A DNA stretch of 64,000 bases from Epiperipatus broadwayi (GCA_028023455.1 JAQFVV010000037.1:1860001-1924000), one strand, 5' to 3'; counted from the first letter of the stretch, positions 1-12,810 are shown. Notes: a model not told the origin generated them from the sequence alone. Numbers and translations are program-made.

Positions 1-345
1 TTTTTACATTGTCAAATTTTTTTTGACAAGTTGCCGATTATGTTATCCAGCTTTGTAGACATATCTGCATTCATATCATTTGACTAAATGATCCTTCATT
101 AGCCTTCCTTTTTTTTTCAGGTTAATGGGGGGTTTCACTAGCTTCTGGGACCTGGACATTTACCACTGAAGTCCCCCAGATTCATCTACATTCCCTTCTT
201 CATCTATACTATCTACAATATTATCCCCTGCATCTTCTCTAACTACTTCAATTTGCATCTCCATTTCATTTCCCTTATTACTTCTAGTTTCTAATCAAAG
301 CATTTTGATTTGACTTCTTGTAATCATGACATTTTTTAAATTTTA
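1..345 (-). pseudogene. Edge remnant of a gag-like / ORF1-like reading frame
   Basis: Read on the minus strand, this stretch holds connected but broken coding-like sequence. A start-like segment (MITRSQIKML) lies near 335-306 and is followed by a stop. An acidic segment continues in the same frame (motifs EVVREDAGDNIVDSIDEEG near 250-180). After a stop or frameshift there is a basic segment (PEKKRKANEGSFSQ) and then MNADMSTKLDNIIGNLSKK near 85-20, which looks like the start of a coiled coil. An MxTRSQ start followed by acidic, basic and coiled regions is common in gag or ORF1 proteins of retroelements, but no diagnostic domain is visible. The frame runs off the left edge. A TATATAAG-like box (minus strand, near 515-525) lies upstream. 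The family cannot be named from this fragment. Confidence 0.35.
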
Positions 346-1288
346 TTTAATATTTTATTTTAATTTATTATTCTACTTATTGTCTTAATTTTAAAACTAT
401 ATAATGAAACAGTAAGGTCTGCTTTGCAGATCTTTGTTTCACCTTTTCTCACCTATTTCCTACCCTCATACCTTAGTTTGAACCCCAATCTATCGTAGTG
501 TGTCTGCAATACGCTTATATACCGAAAATCCTGCCTAATTTTAAACCACGAGTACAATGCTCGTATTATATATATAACTCATTCCCAAATAAATAAACGA
601 TTATAGATTATGTATATGTTCACATAATTTTGATTTATTAAAAAGTAGGTTATATAAGTCATAATTGCGCACACACTATGATATGCAATTTTAAACATAT
701 CAAAATGATAAATTGTTAAGGTTATTTTGTTTGAATCTATTTACAAATAGATATTACCGTCGTAATATATTTTTGATTTAAAATAAAATTCATTTAGTAA
801 ATATTCATTTAGTAAATAGATTCAAATATTGCAATGTAAAAATAAAATAATTTTCGTTTGATTTAATAAAAGTCATTCCCAATATTTCTGTTAAAATAAA
901 TGAGGGTCAATAGTTTAATTATTTCATGTTGTAATTAGTTAATGTTATATAAGTTTATTTAAAAACAGCAGATGTCCACTTAAGGTTTTCTTTAATTAGT
1001 AAAAGTAATTTTTAATTAAATCTAGTTTGTAATTCGAATGTTGACAGGGAAATTAACAAAAGAAATTAATTAATGTTGAATTCCTTTAGACATTCAGATA
1101 GATTCAATTACAGCTGATAAGTCCGATATATTTTTGTAATGCTCCAGGGCAGTTCTATTGTTAATTTCTAATATAAAAAAAAGGGTTTTCTTTTGTTCTC
1201 CATTCTAATGTTTTTAAGAGAAATCATTCTGAGGTCTAATGTTTCTAACCAAAATTATTCTAATAATTTGCTAACCTTGACATGACAG
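346..1288. other. AT-rich stretch without a recognised gene
   Basis: No long reading frame, RNA gene or recognisable repeat. The part at 470-600 is less AT-rich and has a minus-strand TATATAAG-like box, so it may belong to the upstream region of the gag-like remnant at 1-345. Confidence 0.4.
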
Positions 1289-1466
1289 AGTAGAGGCATC
1301 AAGATGGCTATGTCCCCTCGGAATAGCCGGCCGCTGCTCCAGACCATCGGAAGCTATCACACAAGGAACCCCGGAACTGCTGCTGCTACAAAAATATGAA
1401 CATTCCAGATTTTGCTGCTGAATTATAAAACCTGCCAAACATCTACCTGAAAATGCTTCTCCAGAG
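1289..1466 (+). other. GC-rich exon-like island
   Basis: About 110 bases (1289-1400) are clearly richer in G+C than everything around them. An AG acceptor-like site lies just before 1289 and a good donor-like site (CAGAG|GTAACC) follows 1466. Two frames are open across the GC-rich part. One starts at ATG 1304 and gives 31 codons (begins MAMSPRNSRPLLQ) to a TGA at 1397-1399. The other stays open from 1290 to about 1421. No domain is recognised. It could be a first or untranslated exon of a transcript, or a fragment of an unrecognised transposon. Confidence 0.25.
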
Positions 1467-3550
1467 GTAACCCTAAATTAACCCAAGAGCTCTTGTGATA
1501 ACCAACATGCTATAGCTATTTTAAATTGTTGTCTGATATTTCACATAACTTCATTATGTATTTCTTTAACATGTTTAAATATACTCAACATTTTGCTCTC
1601 TATCCTTGGGTTAATATTTTCTATTTATTAAGCTTTCTGTTATTTTATTATGATAATGTGTCAGAATCGTCTTTGACCGAGTGAATTATTCCTTTTGTTG
1701 AAAATAAGATGCCACTATGAAGGCATATTTTAAATTTCTAAATAATTTTCTGATTTTATTATCTTGCAAATCACTCGTTCGAGGGCGATTCTTTTCTTTA
1801 ATATAAAATATAATCACCTAGTTTATAATCTACATGTTATTGATTTTAATCTAATATGAGAGTATGTGCGAGGTCAATGATTTAAATGTTTCCCCAAATG
1901 CATGATTGTATAAATAAACCTATGCTTTCCTTTCAAACCTGCAAGCATGCATTTTCTATTTTAAATACCGTGTTCTACTTTAATTACAAAGTTCATCATT
2001 GACATCGAGAATGTGTGGACCCTTTTAAATGAACTTCTGGGAATTTGATTGGGCATTTCTCTTAATCCAAGTAAAACCCATTCAGTATGTTTTATATACA
2101 CTAGTCTTGTATTGCTGGTAAGTGAATTGGTTGTTGAGACCGCTTTGTTTTACTTTTCCAAGGATTCTTTACACGGCCAAGTCCATTCTCTTTGCTTATT
2201 GCAGTTTCCAGGCAGAGTGTGTCCATAAATGACACACCTGGGAATTAAACGCAATCGTCACCCAGTCGCTAAGTTTCAGCTGTTCATAAACTACTTTCCT
2301 ACGGGTTAGCGGTGAGATGCCCTCCGTAATCATTCCAAATATTCCATTATTGTTTTATTTTATATTTATTTTACAAAGCATCCGTGACTTAAACGTGTCA
2401 TGCCCTCCAACTTTAATAAATTCATTATCAGCAATACTGACCTCCCAATGCAACTCTATTATTACTATTCTCAAATAAATGCTTTGATCACATTCCCACT
2501 TTGTTGCTTAGTAAGCTTTAGTCCGTGCTATTCTCGAAATCAATAAATATTTTAGAACACTTAATTTTCAAATATTTTCTTAAACTTGTATAATTGCTCA
2601 AAGCACCTCGCACATGTTCCTATCTCATCAAGCACATTATTGTAATGCTATTAGCCCGAGGAATAGAATATATCACTTTGCTTTAAAACCCTTTTTGTCA
2701 TTTATTGGAATATAATGCCAACCATTTAATACGCGTCCCTGTCTCATATAAGTAGACAGTGGCGTTCTATATATATTTTATATAAATAAATTTTGTGAAA
2801 TCATTTAAACTAAATTTGATCTCTTATTTTATTGATTCCTATCACTGTCTCGGTCTATATATATATATATTTTCTGTATTTCTTTTTGTAGATCCATAGA
2901 TGATAATTAGCCACCCAAACTTCTTTTAGTATAGAGTCTTTTGTTTCTCCCTGACCACCAGGCACCGGTCAAAGGTTATACTAGTAGTGGCATCAGATGC
3001 GTTATCATGTAGATGGCACTGTGAAATTTGGACTTTAGATTCGAACTTAGTATATCTAGAAGGCAACCCCTCCTAGAATGTTCAGTTTCATATCTGGGGT
3101 TTGAATTCTGCAGTGTGTTAGCGAGATAGATGATTCTGACTGTTACAACAAGCTATTTCTTATTATGGTTTCTATCATGGTAGTATTAGTCATCATTATC
3201 ACTTCTACTATTTATGTCAAGCTATGATTTTATATTCCTATGAATTGATGTCCTATTTTGGCCATTTCTTTTTATTATTATATAAGCTCTCCATTTCAAT
3301 TCAAGTTTAGTTGTTGACTATCATTTATATTATTTGCATTTTAGATTCTTAATATGTTTCTGTATTCAAATTCAACCTGTCACATCCAAATAAATTTTAA
3401 GTTATGTTTATGTTTAAACTATAAAATTGCATATTAATATGCAAACATGTTAACCAATCATTGAATATATTTTATATGTATACTGGAGAGTGATACTGAT
3501 ATACAATTTTCAAGCTCAAGGATTATTAACCTCAAATGAAACCCATAGGT
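1467..3550. other. Non-coding AT-rich stretch
   Basis: No supported gene. Short (TA)n runs occur at 2852-2870. The block at 2950-3130 is somewhat less AT-rich, but I could not assign it to a family. Confidence 0.4.
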
Positions 3551-3554
3551 GTCT

Positions 3555-3700
3555 AAATGTGCTGAAAATTGCAATATTGAAATATTTGATTCATGTCCAA
3601 TGATTGGATGCACCGATGTAATGGGATGCACTGAAAATTTGTAATCTAAATATATGTAATTCATACTCAACGATTGAATGCATCATATGTAATGAGATGG
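3555..3700. repeat. Degenerate tandem repeat, about 70-bp monomer
   Basis: Two diverged monomers share ATTCATxxxCAAYGATTGRATGCAYxxATGTAATGRGATG at about 3591-3629 and 3659-3698. A third partial one precedes them (GTGCTGAAAATTGCAATATT near 3558, compared with GCACTGAAAATTTGTAATCT near 3628). Short open frames here run through the repeat and are not evidence of a gene. Confidence 0.45.
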
Positions 3701-4497
3701 CTTTTCCATGGTATGCACAAAGGTGAGGGATTCCTCCTGATAAATAAAAGAGTATATATCTGCTGTCCACATTCATGCATACCCCTCACACATTAAACTC
3801 ATACCTAGGAAAGGAGTGAATAAGATCTAAATAATTACTGACTCTACCCTTAATCTACCTCATCCATATTGCAGTTTACTTCCATTATTTTGGATTTCAA
3901 ACCCAAGGAAAGGTTGGTTGATCTTCTGGTTCATGGTATTTTTGTATCTGAAGTCTTAATATGTGTAAAATAAATACATGTCTGTGAATGGGAGTGGTAT
4001 GCTATATTGTATACATACAAGTAATGATAGTAAACATACATGTAAGGATATGACTAAGTAAAATTTGACCACAGAAAAGTAAACCAAGAATTGTGTTTTA
4101 ACATTTAAATAAATTTAATAATTATATTTACATTGATTAGTGTTTGAACAAGAAAATGTAAAACAAAATTAGGGAATACTCATTTGGACATTTGTGGTCA
4201 TTCTTTATTCATGCTTAGTTTATACCAATGTCCCAAATCCTGATTCCATAAAGAATAGCCACTAAATGTCTCAATTAACATGATTTTCATATTATCTACA
4301 ACATATACATAGTACAGTATTCATTTACTTTTTTTTATCTGTTATTTAATGCCATGAATGGCTTAAAAGACTCCCCTGTTATGTACAATGTGTGTGCAAT
4401 GAAGGAGAGTTATAAGTTCATGACATAAATAATTAAAAAGATATACAAAAATATAAAAAAAAAGCAACAGTTAATTTGGAATAAACAAATAAAGAAA
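3701..4497. other. Non-coding spacer
   Basis: No gene or repeat recognised. The stretch just before 4498 is A-rich and may hide the truncated 5' end of the RTE element that follows. Confidence 0.4.
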
Positions 4498-6340
4498 GTG
4501 TATGTGTTGTACATATATCAATGTTTAACAAAAATAGATGGTAGAAAAAAGCAGCAATTGTTCAATAAAATTTCTATTGAGACTAGAGAATTTATGAAGA
4601 AAAGAAGGAATATGAAAATATACAAAAATGATGCATTACAAAGGATTGAATATCTCAAATTTTGTAAAATGGTGCAGAAAAGAGTTGAAAATAATATAAG
4701 GAAGTATAACTGTGAACTAGAAAGAAAAGCTGTAGAAGAAAATAAAAGTCTCAAGAATGTAAAACAACATTTGGTATTGGTAGGAAATCAAGAATTATAT
4801 AATAATAAAGAAGGAGTACCTCCTATATCTATTACATCATCTGAATTGCCCAGAATTTTAAATGAAGAAGTGAGACATGCAATTAAATGTATGAAGAAAG
4901 GAAAGTTTCCAGGTAATGATGGAATTATAATTGATATATTAAAAGAAGCAGATGAAGAAAATAGAAATTTTTTTTGCAAAGTTATATACCAAATGTCTAA
5001 ATGATAAAGATGTACCAGAAGATTGGAAGAATGCAGTTTATAATATTTAAAAAAGGTGATAAAGAAGACATTAGAAATTACAGACCTATCAGCCTTTTAT
5101 CAGTTTTATACAAAGTTTTTACCAAGATAATTAAACTCATCTACAGAGAACATTGGATTTCCACCAACCAAGAAAACAAGCTGGATTTAAAAGTGGTTTT
5201 AGTACAGTAGATCATATACAGATACTGAGAGAAGTTATAGAAAGGACAAATAAATATGAATTACCATTATGTTTTGGATTTGTAGATTATGAAAAGGAAT
5301 TTGATTCTATAAACATTTCTTCAGTGATTAAAACATTGGACCATCAAGGTATAGATCCAGGATATTGTCATATTTTAAAGAATATTTATAAAAATGCAAC
5401 AGCAACAATTAGATTACATAAGGATACTGGGAAAGTCAACATTGAGAAGGATGTAAGACAAGGTGACTCCATATCTCCAAAACCTTTTACAGCAGTGCTG
5501 CAAGAAGTATTTTGTGAATTAAAATGGAAAACTAAAGGAGTGAAAGTAAATGGAGATTATTTAATTCATTTGGATTTTGCAGATGATGTAGTTGTTTTTG
5601 CAAATAATGCTTCAGAGCTGCAGGAAATGTAGCAGGAGTTGTCAGCTGAAAGTAGGAAAGTAGACTAAAGATAAATGTTAAAAAGACTAAAGTAATGTTT
5701 AATCAATTTGCTCAAAATGTGAAAATAAAGATTGATTATGATGAATTAGAAGGGGTTAACAGTTACAAATACCTTGGTCAGATTATTAATACAGATGGAA
5801 ACATAATTGAGGAAATTAATCATAGAATTAAACTTGTTTTGATTGCTTTTGTTAGAAATAACTTGATACTAAAAGGAAATATGCCTATGTGTTTAAAAAG
5901 GAAGGTTTTTAACAAATGTGTTTTACCAGGTCTTACTTATGGATATGAGACTTGGACACTTAATAGAAGAGCAATACAGAGACTTCAGGACACTCAGAGA
6001 AGTATGAAGAAGTGCATATTGGGAATAATAATAAGAGATCGAAAACACAATGTATAGGTAAGAGAACAAACAGGTGTTACTGACTTCATTGAAAAAATTA
6101 AAAGATTGAAGTGGAGTTGGGCTGGACATATTGCTAGAAGAGATTATAGTAGATGGACAATTGAAATCTTAAACTGTATTTCAAGAGATTGTAAAAGACC
6201 CAGAAAAAGACCACATGTGAGATGGATGAATGAAATAAGAAAGTGTGCAGGGATGATGTGGAGAAGAGAAGCTAAAGATCAGAGAAGGTGGATTGGACTT
6301 GGAGAGACCTTCATCTTGCAGTGGATTGATAATGGTTGAT
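4498..6340 (+). pseudogene. RTE reverse transcriptase, frameshifted
   Basis: Reverse transcriptase that would copy the element RNA at a nicked target. Visible motifs in order: pre-RT linker with a PGNDGI block (about 4909-4924); [19 protein letters not shown] (about 5068-5130, different frame); [13 protein letters not shown] followed by motif A FVDYEKEFDSI (about 5279-5311; first catalytic Asp codon near 5285); VRQGDSISP motif B (about 5452-5480); LDFADD motif C with the catalytic FADD at 5576-5587; KYLGQIINTDG (about 5770-5800); and an RTE tail with GHIARRD, RPHVRWMNEIR and LGETFILQWIDNG to the stop near 6338. At least two frameshifts (near 5000 and 5150) and internal stops (5630-5632 and within 5660-5680) break the frame. 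The linker is also shorter than expected before the PGNDGI block. It cannot encode an active enzyme. Confidence 0.85.
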
Positions 6341-6345
6341 GATGA
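4498..6345 (+). mobile_element. RTE-clade LINE, 5'-truncated and decayed
   Basis: This is a non-LTR retrotransposon copy on the plus strand. Conceptual pieces in three frames line up in the order of an RTE-type ORF2: linker region, reverse transcriptase, thumb, and a C-terminal RTE tail. No endonuclease domain is visible upstream, so the copy is 5'-truncated, the usual outcome of target-primed reverse transcription. The body ends with TTGATGATGAA at 6335-6345, in keeping with the short TGATGA-type tails of RTE elements. No target-site duplication could be fixed. A second, far more decayed copy lies at 18885-20735. Confidence 0.85.
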
Positions 6346-9300
6346 ATTTATATATGTATTAGGCAATGTCTTGCCTTGCCCCATTTATAGTGATCAGACT
6401 ATTTTGTAATCAAGAGCATACCTTATAGATTTTTTTTATCCAAGGTAATATTATAAATTAAGAAATTTATTTTTATTTCACAAATTTTGATTCTAATTAA
6501 AATAAAGAAAATAAAAAAATTTGTTTGTTATTTCTTTCCTTTAAGTACTTTTTTAAATTTCTTGCATCTAAATCTGATCATCCTTTACTCGTATTGTTAT
6601 AATGTGAATAAATTAAGCAACAATTGACAAGAAGGCTAAACTATGTTATTTGTAAATAAAGTTGTTAAAATATGATATTAAATTAAAGACTGTCATTTGT
6701 ATTTATTTTATATTCAATTCTCAATTTGTCACATACTTGCATATACTCACATATTACAAATAGTGATATTGATAGACTCTGAGATAGAATATTGCGTGTA
6801 TTCTCCTTGAGTTCAAATTCTGGGATTAATGGAAGCTAAAGTTGGGAAAAGAGATGAGTATGCAGGCAGATTTTTAACATATGTTTGTGTGTTAATACAT
6901 CATTTCCCAGGAATTTGATTTGAATGGACATGAGTCTATATATTTGGAAATACTAGATATGCTTTCTCACCCACTCGGATGACCTATCAAGTCTACTGCC
7001 ATGCAAGGTCAGGACCCATTCCATTCCAATATATATTGTGCCATTACAATTTAGTCACTAGCTAAATTTATAGTAATGTGCACGTAGAAAAGGTAAACAA
7101 AATCATCATCACATTTTTATATAACCATAAAGGAAGTTGTAAGGCATCCAAGTTTAAACCCTACAAGGTCCAGTTCTAAAAAGCTTTAAACAGAGAGAGG
7201 GGGTCAACAATTATATGCTTTACTTGTTTGTGTGTTAATAAATCTCAAAAAGAGCAGTACACACATTTAATATTTAAAATTTTAATTTTTCTTTAAAAAG
7301 CAAAGTTATAACGCACTCGTATAGGCAATGTATGTGCAAACTATTTAATTGTTTTATATTTCAAATATTCAACATTTTAACTTTCTTTAAAACTAACCTA
7401 TGCTTGATCAATTCTAATATCTTATTCTATACTTCTATTTTCTTTTCTATAATTGTAATTGGGATTTAAAAGTTACAAATTTAATTAAATAATAGGATTA
7501 TAATCACTAAGCTAGCAATTATATTATTTAATGTTAGTTTATGAATGATTTGAAATAATGAAGGATGTGTGTACATTACATACAGAAATTTACATTTATT
7601 AAATATTGAAAGAAAAGGAAGGATTAAATCTGACAAATTATTTTTTTTGTACAATTTTATGTTAAAAGAGGAAATCTGTTTAATCAGATATCTATCTTTG
7701 TAGCAATTTTGTTTTTTTGTAAATGATTGTTTGTCACTTTGGGAGCTTAATTTGGGTGGGAACTCTAATTTTGAAATTGTCTTATCTTAAGATCTAAAGA
7801 AGGAAGCTCAAAAATTTGAAATGTTACCTAGATGTAAAAAAAAGAAAGGAAATAAGGATTAAGTCTATTTTTTTTAAAACAAAAGTGTCTGGAAAAAGGA
7901 TTAAACTTTTCAGTTGAAAAATAATTTAGTTGAAAATAAATTAGAGATCTAATTAAAACGAATTTGTCCAAAAATAGCAAGTGACGCTATCTCCGATTGG
8001 TTAAGTTAGCTAAAAATTGGATATAAAAAGCTGTCTGGATTTATTATTATTATGTTTGTGATTATGATTCAGATTATTAGACTATTAAATTGAATGTTGA
8101 AAATATAAGAAATGGCTGGCTAGAAAAATTATATGTATGTCCCATCTTTGCCGGACCATCTGGGGGAAGCTGCACATCACATAGGAAAGAAAAGATGTTG
8201 TGTCTAAAATAATATTCTACACCTTTCAACTGACCAGAGAAATAAGATGTTTTTAATAGAAGGAAGAAAGCATTCACCTGCATTCAAAGAAGATGAATTA
8301 ATCTACTGATAAATATTAATCATCAAGTCCAATTAATTGTTACAACAGCTGATTTTAAACTCAAGAAAATTTATAAATATGAAAACAACTGCTGTATTTC
8401 ATCCACATGCTTGACAGGAAGAAAAGAAAAATTAATATAATGATTTCCAAATTGTCCACTAAAGCAAATAACCTCAATAGAGTCATCATCATCAAATAGT
8501 TATACACCTCAAGAAAGAGATTGTTCCCACGTAAAACGGAAATGGTAGCTGCAGAAATATAGACATTATACAAGACAAGTTTGAACCCTTGGAAATTCGC
8601 CACAAACAAAAGATCGGTAATATGACTTTTTATATCTATTTTCTTTATGATATCAGAGTCTTAATAAACATTTTGGCAATAATAAGTGGTATATTTTATT
8701 TAAAGAACTTTTAAAGACTATTCAGATCGATTAAAAATAAGAATGTCTTACTAATAATAACTTTGAGCTTCATAAATTATCTTGAATGGATCAAAATTAT
8801 TTGTTTATTAATTTTACAGTTATGAAAAATATTAATGTGTAAAACAATTTTTTTTATGGTATTATAATTTTAGTTTTAACTAATATATTATTATTATTTT
8901 GGTTTTAAATAATATTTTGTTATTATGGGATAAAACACGCACATACATAATAATATTTTTATATGTGTATAATTGCGAGTGAATGTGAAATAATAAGTAG
9001 TATTAGAATATTAGATTATTTTGTTTCAAGTTAAGTATAGCATTTCAGAGGTAGAAGAGAGGGGGAGAAAATAATCTAAAACTTGTTTCTAAAATTTGCT
9101 CTTTCAATTCTATTAACATTTTTTTTTATCATTCTACTTACATGTTAGATTTATAAAGTATGTGTGCTAATGAGCAGATAATATTTTTTTCTTGAAATAC
9201 TTTTCTCATGGAGTGAAAATCATGGTCAATGTGACATCCAACTTAATACAAAATACATTTGAAGGGAAAGGGGGAAGAACTTGAAATTAATCTGAGGATT

Positions 9301-9957
9301 GTTATATAATCAATTATTATCATTATTATTATTCATGTCAATTTTCATGTTTATCTAGAAATTTTTATGTATATGTTAGAAATGCAGTAATAAATATTAG
9401 TTTGTTTTATTAAACGAGGCGTATATATTTCATTAAGGGTAGTCTTTATTAAAAGTGATTATTCATCATCAATGGTTGAATATTAGTTATTTAAGATATA
9501 AGTAAGTATGCTAAAATTAAGCAATAATTATGAATTTCTTTATAAAAATTAGTTTTATGTTTAGGCTTAGTCCTAGAGCTGTAGTTGAAACCCTTGTCAT
9601 TATCGTTATTATTATCATCATCGTCCTCAACGTTTTAATTAATGAGCTGTTTAACTGTTTAAAGGCCATAAATAAATATTGATTTTATAATATTTAGTGA
9701 TTTCTTAGTATTATTATAATTACATCCCGTCATCTATTTCATGCAAGGATGAGTGAATTGCCATCCTAAATTAGTTATATATAATCTGAGCTAGTAAACT
9801 TATAAAATATTGAAACACATTTGTTATGCTAAGATCTAAGGAGTGATTTATGTCTAATATACTCCACTTTGGTTTAAAGATGTTTTACTTTTACCTAAAT
9901 ATTAGTGCGTATAGATATGGCTCAAAAAGCAAAATCTTCCATTTTTGTTAGAAATAA
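6346..9957. other. Long AT-rich stretch without a gene
   Basis: No reading frame with coding character. The block at 6770-7040 is less AT-rich and contains GAGTTCAAATTCTG (6809-6822), which resembles a pol III B box, so a decayed tRNA-derived SINE is possible, but no clear A box was found. A minus-strand open frame at 8361-8609 has low-complexity hydrophobic composition and no recognised domain. A promoter-like box pair at 7996-8030 is listed separately. Confidence 0.4.
7996..8030 (+). promoter_or_regulatory. Promoter-like cluster: two inverted CCAAT boxes and a TATA box
   Basis: ATTGG occurs at 7996-8000 and 8016-8020, followed by TATAAAAAG at 8022-8030. In DNA this AT-rich a TATA-like string is weak evidence, and no downstream frame is recognised. 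It may be a decayed LTR or transposon promoter. Confidence 0.2.
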
Positions 9958-10050
9958 AGTACCAAAAAAGGGGATTCAAACCCGGTACATGTGAAAGGTT
10001 ATTAGATATAACCGTGTCTAGATTCAGATAATCTAGTGGCGCCCTGCTAG
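9958..10050 (-). repeat. Possible tRNA-derived SINE head
   Basis: On the minus strand a B-box-like string GGGTTTGAATCCC (9971-9983 region) follows a potential 5-bp stem and 7-base loop (GGTTA...TAACC, about 9996-10012), as in an anticodon arm. The sequence to the 5' side is less AT-rich. No complete cloverleaf or acceptor pairing is visible, so this is not a functional tRNA gene. A tRNA-derived SINE fragment is the likeliest reading. Confidence 0.3.
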
Positions 10051-10959
10051 ACCATATTCACTTAGTATTTGTTTAAACATGCACTTAACATCAAACCAAA
10101 AAATGAAAGTGGATAAAAACCTACTGTCTGTATACCTGAGTTATAATACTTGTTATTAATAATTTGCTTATAATTATTGATAGTGGGATATCTTGAGAAA
10201 TACAACGTTATTTTAAATATTGTGATCTATCTATTTGAACTCCTTTAAATATGTTACAATGAACTCCTTTACTTAGTTATCTTTTGAACATCATTAATTA
10301 AGTTACAATATATATAAAGAAAATTTGCTACCAATAAAATATATATTTTTTCTCTCCTTTTTATTATTATTATGAACTGAAATATTATTCAACTCTGAAT
10401 GATGTGATATATTTAAAATGGTTTTTTTTAGTTTTTATATACTAAATTATCATTTCAGTTGGATCAATGATTTATTACACCTAAATTCTACTATCAAATT
10501 GTAATTATTTCAAAAAACATAATACTGTCAGTTACATTAATATCTAAAATGTTTAAGATGTATTTACATGAATAATGACACCTTAATTTGTTATGAAATG
10601 AAATTTTAGCATTTAAGAGAGAATGCCCAAGGATATTTGAGATGTAATCGATACCTGTCCCACCTGAAATAATTGATCCAATAAAAATGTATTGAGGCAG
10701 AGTAATATTTTTTTAAATATATTTAGAAAGGTTGGTTTTTAGCAAAAAGAGTTGGAGATTTAATTTTACATATGCAGTCAGTTTAACAAAGAGATTAGTG
10801 CACTGTTATTAATTAGCATAAGGAGAGTTGATTGCTTTAATATTTAAACTTGATTGTGATGCTGTAATGGTAAATTTATTTTATATAAAGTAAATATATC
10901 TTTTATGATTATAATGTTTTAAATAATTATAATGTTTTAATTATAAATGTTATATATAG
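10051..10959. other. Non-coding AT-rich spacer
   Basis: Nothing recognisable beyond AT-rich sequence and short direct repeats of ATAATGTTTTAA near 10910-10935. Confidence 0.4.
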
Positions 10960-11040
10960 AGCTGGCAAATAAGCTCTTAACAGGTTTTGCAGAATATCCC
11001 CAACCCCAGACCGGTTTCTGCTACTGGCATCTGACTTGAT
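10960..11040 (+). repeat. Dispersed repeat, plus-strand copy (partner at 21425-21512)
   Basis: The segment runs from TATATATAGAGCTGGCAA through AATAAGCTCTTAACAGG, AGAATATCCCCAACCCCAGA and CCGGTTTCTG to CTGGCATC. Its reverse complement, about 85% alike by eye, lies at 21425-21512. Two inverted copies 10 kb apart on either side of the Gypsy element indicate a short dispersed family, possibly a SINE or MITE end. The family is not recognised. Confidence 0.55.
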
Positions 11041-11193
11041 TTTTTTGTAATGTTTTAATTATACTAGTATAACATAATGAAATATTTACAGTTTTTCTTT
11101 AATAATTATTCTGTTATTTATATAGTGCAAGCCTACACATGTAATATTATAAATGAGGAATAACTCCTCTGGCCATCTCCTTGCACTCATCCT

Positions 11194-11275
11194 TGAGCAT
11201 CGACTTGAAAAGCATAAATGTATCATCGACTTGAAAAGCATAAGTGTATGCTTATGCTTTTCAAGTCAATGCTCA
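11194..11275. repeat. Hairpin-forming inverted repeat with duplicated left arm
   Basis: CATCGACTTGAAAAGCATAAG at 11224-11244 is the reverse complement of 11251-11271 with one mismatch and a 6-base loop. A second copy of the left arm precedes it (GAGCATCGACTTGAAAAGCA, 11195-11214) and restores pairing to the outer GAGCA/TGCTC. The left arm was therefore duplicated in tandem (about 30 bp) after the palindrome formed, so the structure can pair in two registers. Confidence 0.7.
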
Positions 11276-11359
11276 CGGGTGGGTTAAAGTTTTTCTTTAA
11301 ATCTGTGCCATAATTTAATATATATATATATATGAGAGATCACATCACAACAACCGAAA

Positions 11360-11500
11360 TATAAATAAATTAATAGAATATCAACAATCTGTAGTCAAAG
11401 TAGTTTCAATAGACAAAAGATAGACTCCATTCTTTATCCTGATTTAAAATCTTTAAATAACAATGAATGAAGCACACAACTGAAACAGATTGAGATTAAT
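11360..11500. repeat. Dispersed repeat, copy 1 (partner at 12811-12940)
   Basis: TCAACAATCTGTAGTCAA, the GACTCCAT/GATTCCAT region, ATCTTTAAATA and AATGAATGAAG occur in the same order and spacing at 12811-12940, with about 75-80% similarity by eye. Both copies have the same orientation. The element is not recognised. Confidence 0.55.
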
Positions 11501-12810
11501 TCTGTCTAGAAACTTGAATAAACCTTATTCAATGGCAATTACAATTTTTTAGAAAGTAAATTAATATCTACAATGAATCTGGGTATGTGCCATATCAATA
11601 TACACTACTTCAATTATATGCTATCCAAAAAAAGTAAATAAAGAAAAAAAATTAAAACATTAAAAATTCATAAAAATATTTTACAATACAACAGCAAACA
11701 ATTTTCCATATTGGAGCACTGTATGCAAGACAGTCATAGTTATTAATAATATTTCTAGTTTATTTAACCCTTTTTAAATTGTGATATAGTACAATATTTT
11801 ACGTAACAAAATGTTTTCCAAATGTAAATCTAAGTTTTACGAAAAGTGATAACGATAAAATGAAAGTAATATATCACAAAAAAAAAAAAAGAAGAAAGAA
11901 AGTAAAATGTTTGTCTATTATGTTAGAAAGCTTAAAGTTTGGAGAATTTGACTGAATATCTAAAATGAGTAATAGCAAATAGGGGTAACTATATGAATTA
12001 TAAAATCAATTTAGATTTTAAAAATATCAAAGAAGTTGAAAAGCCATAGTATGCTTCTAAAGAAACTGCTGCTGTTAAATTTCCATAAAAAAAAAGATAT
12101 TGAAAAAAATGGATATCATCCAGAGTGTGTTTAATTATGACGGAAATATATTACTTCATTATTCATTTTACTTAAAAAAAAAAAAAGAACATTAATTTTT
12201 TTCATTATTTTTATTTTTTGAGTAAATGTGAATGAGTAAACACATCAACACATGTAAATGTGCTCCCTCTATTTATTATTAATAACTATATTATTTGATG
12301 TTAAAGGAAGTTGGTTTTTGAAGTGAATGATGGGAAGGGTTTTTGTTTTGTTTATATAAATATTGTATGTTTAGTTGAATTTCACTTGAAAAGGACTATT
12401 TGTTAATAGATGAAACCATGGCTGTGGAAGTATTTTAGTAAAATATTGTTTTTTGGCTAATGCTGTAATGTTATATGAATTTCTCTTTTATTTATAATTA
12501 CTAGTGTAGTGTTAGGCAGTATTTAATTTTTATACATTTAATTTATATAGGATCACTATCTATGTAAAAAGCATATGTGTTATACATATGTGCATGTTGA
12601 AAAACGCAGTACACCTGCAGTTTAATAAACAAGCTTATCAATAAATATGAGCTACTGTACATAATGTACAATATATTTGAGGGGAATCTGGAATAGAATA
12701 TAGTGGATATTGTAGTCATTGTTACAAACTTTTAAACAAACTATTCTCAATACTTTAGGTATTCCAATTACTAACACTCCTATCTAAATCACTTTGCAGT
12801 TAATCATTAA
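11501..12810. other. Non-coding AT-rich spacer
   Basis: Runs of A and short AT repeats only (for example 11880-11900 and 12170-12186). No gene supported. Confidence 0.4.

Noticed and set aside
9958-10050. tRNA gene
   Set aside because: B box and one stem only; no acceptor or D-arm pairing. Reported as a possible SINE head instead.
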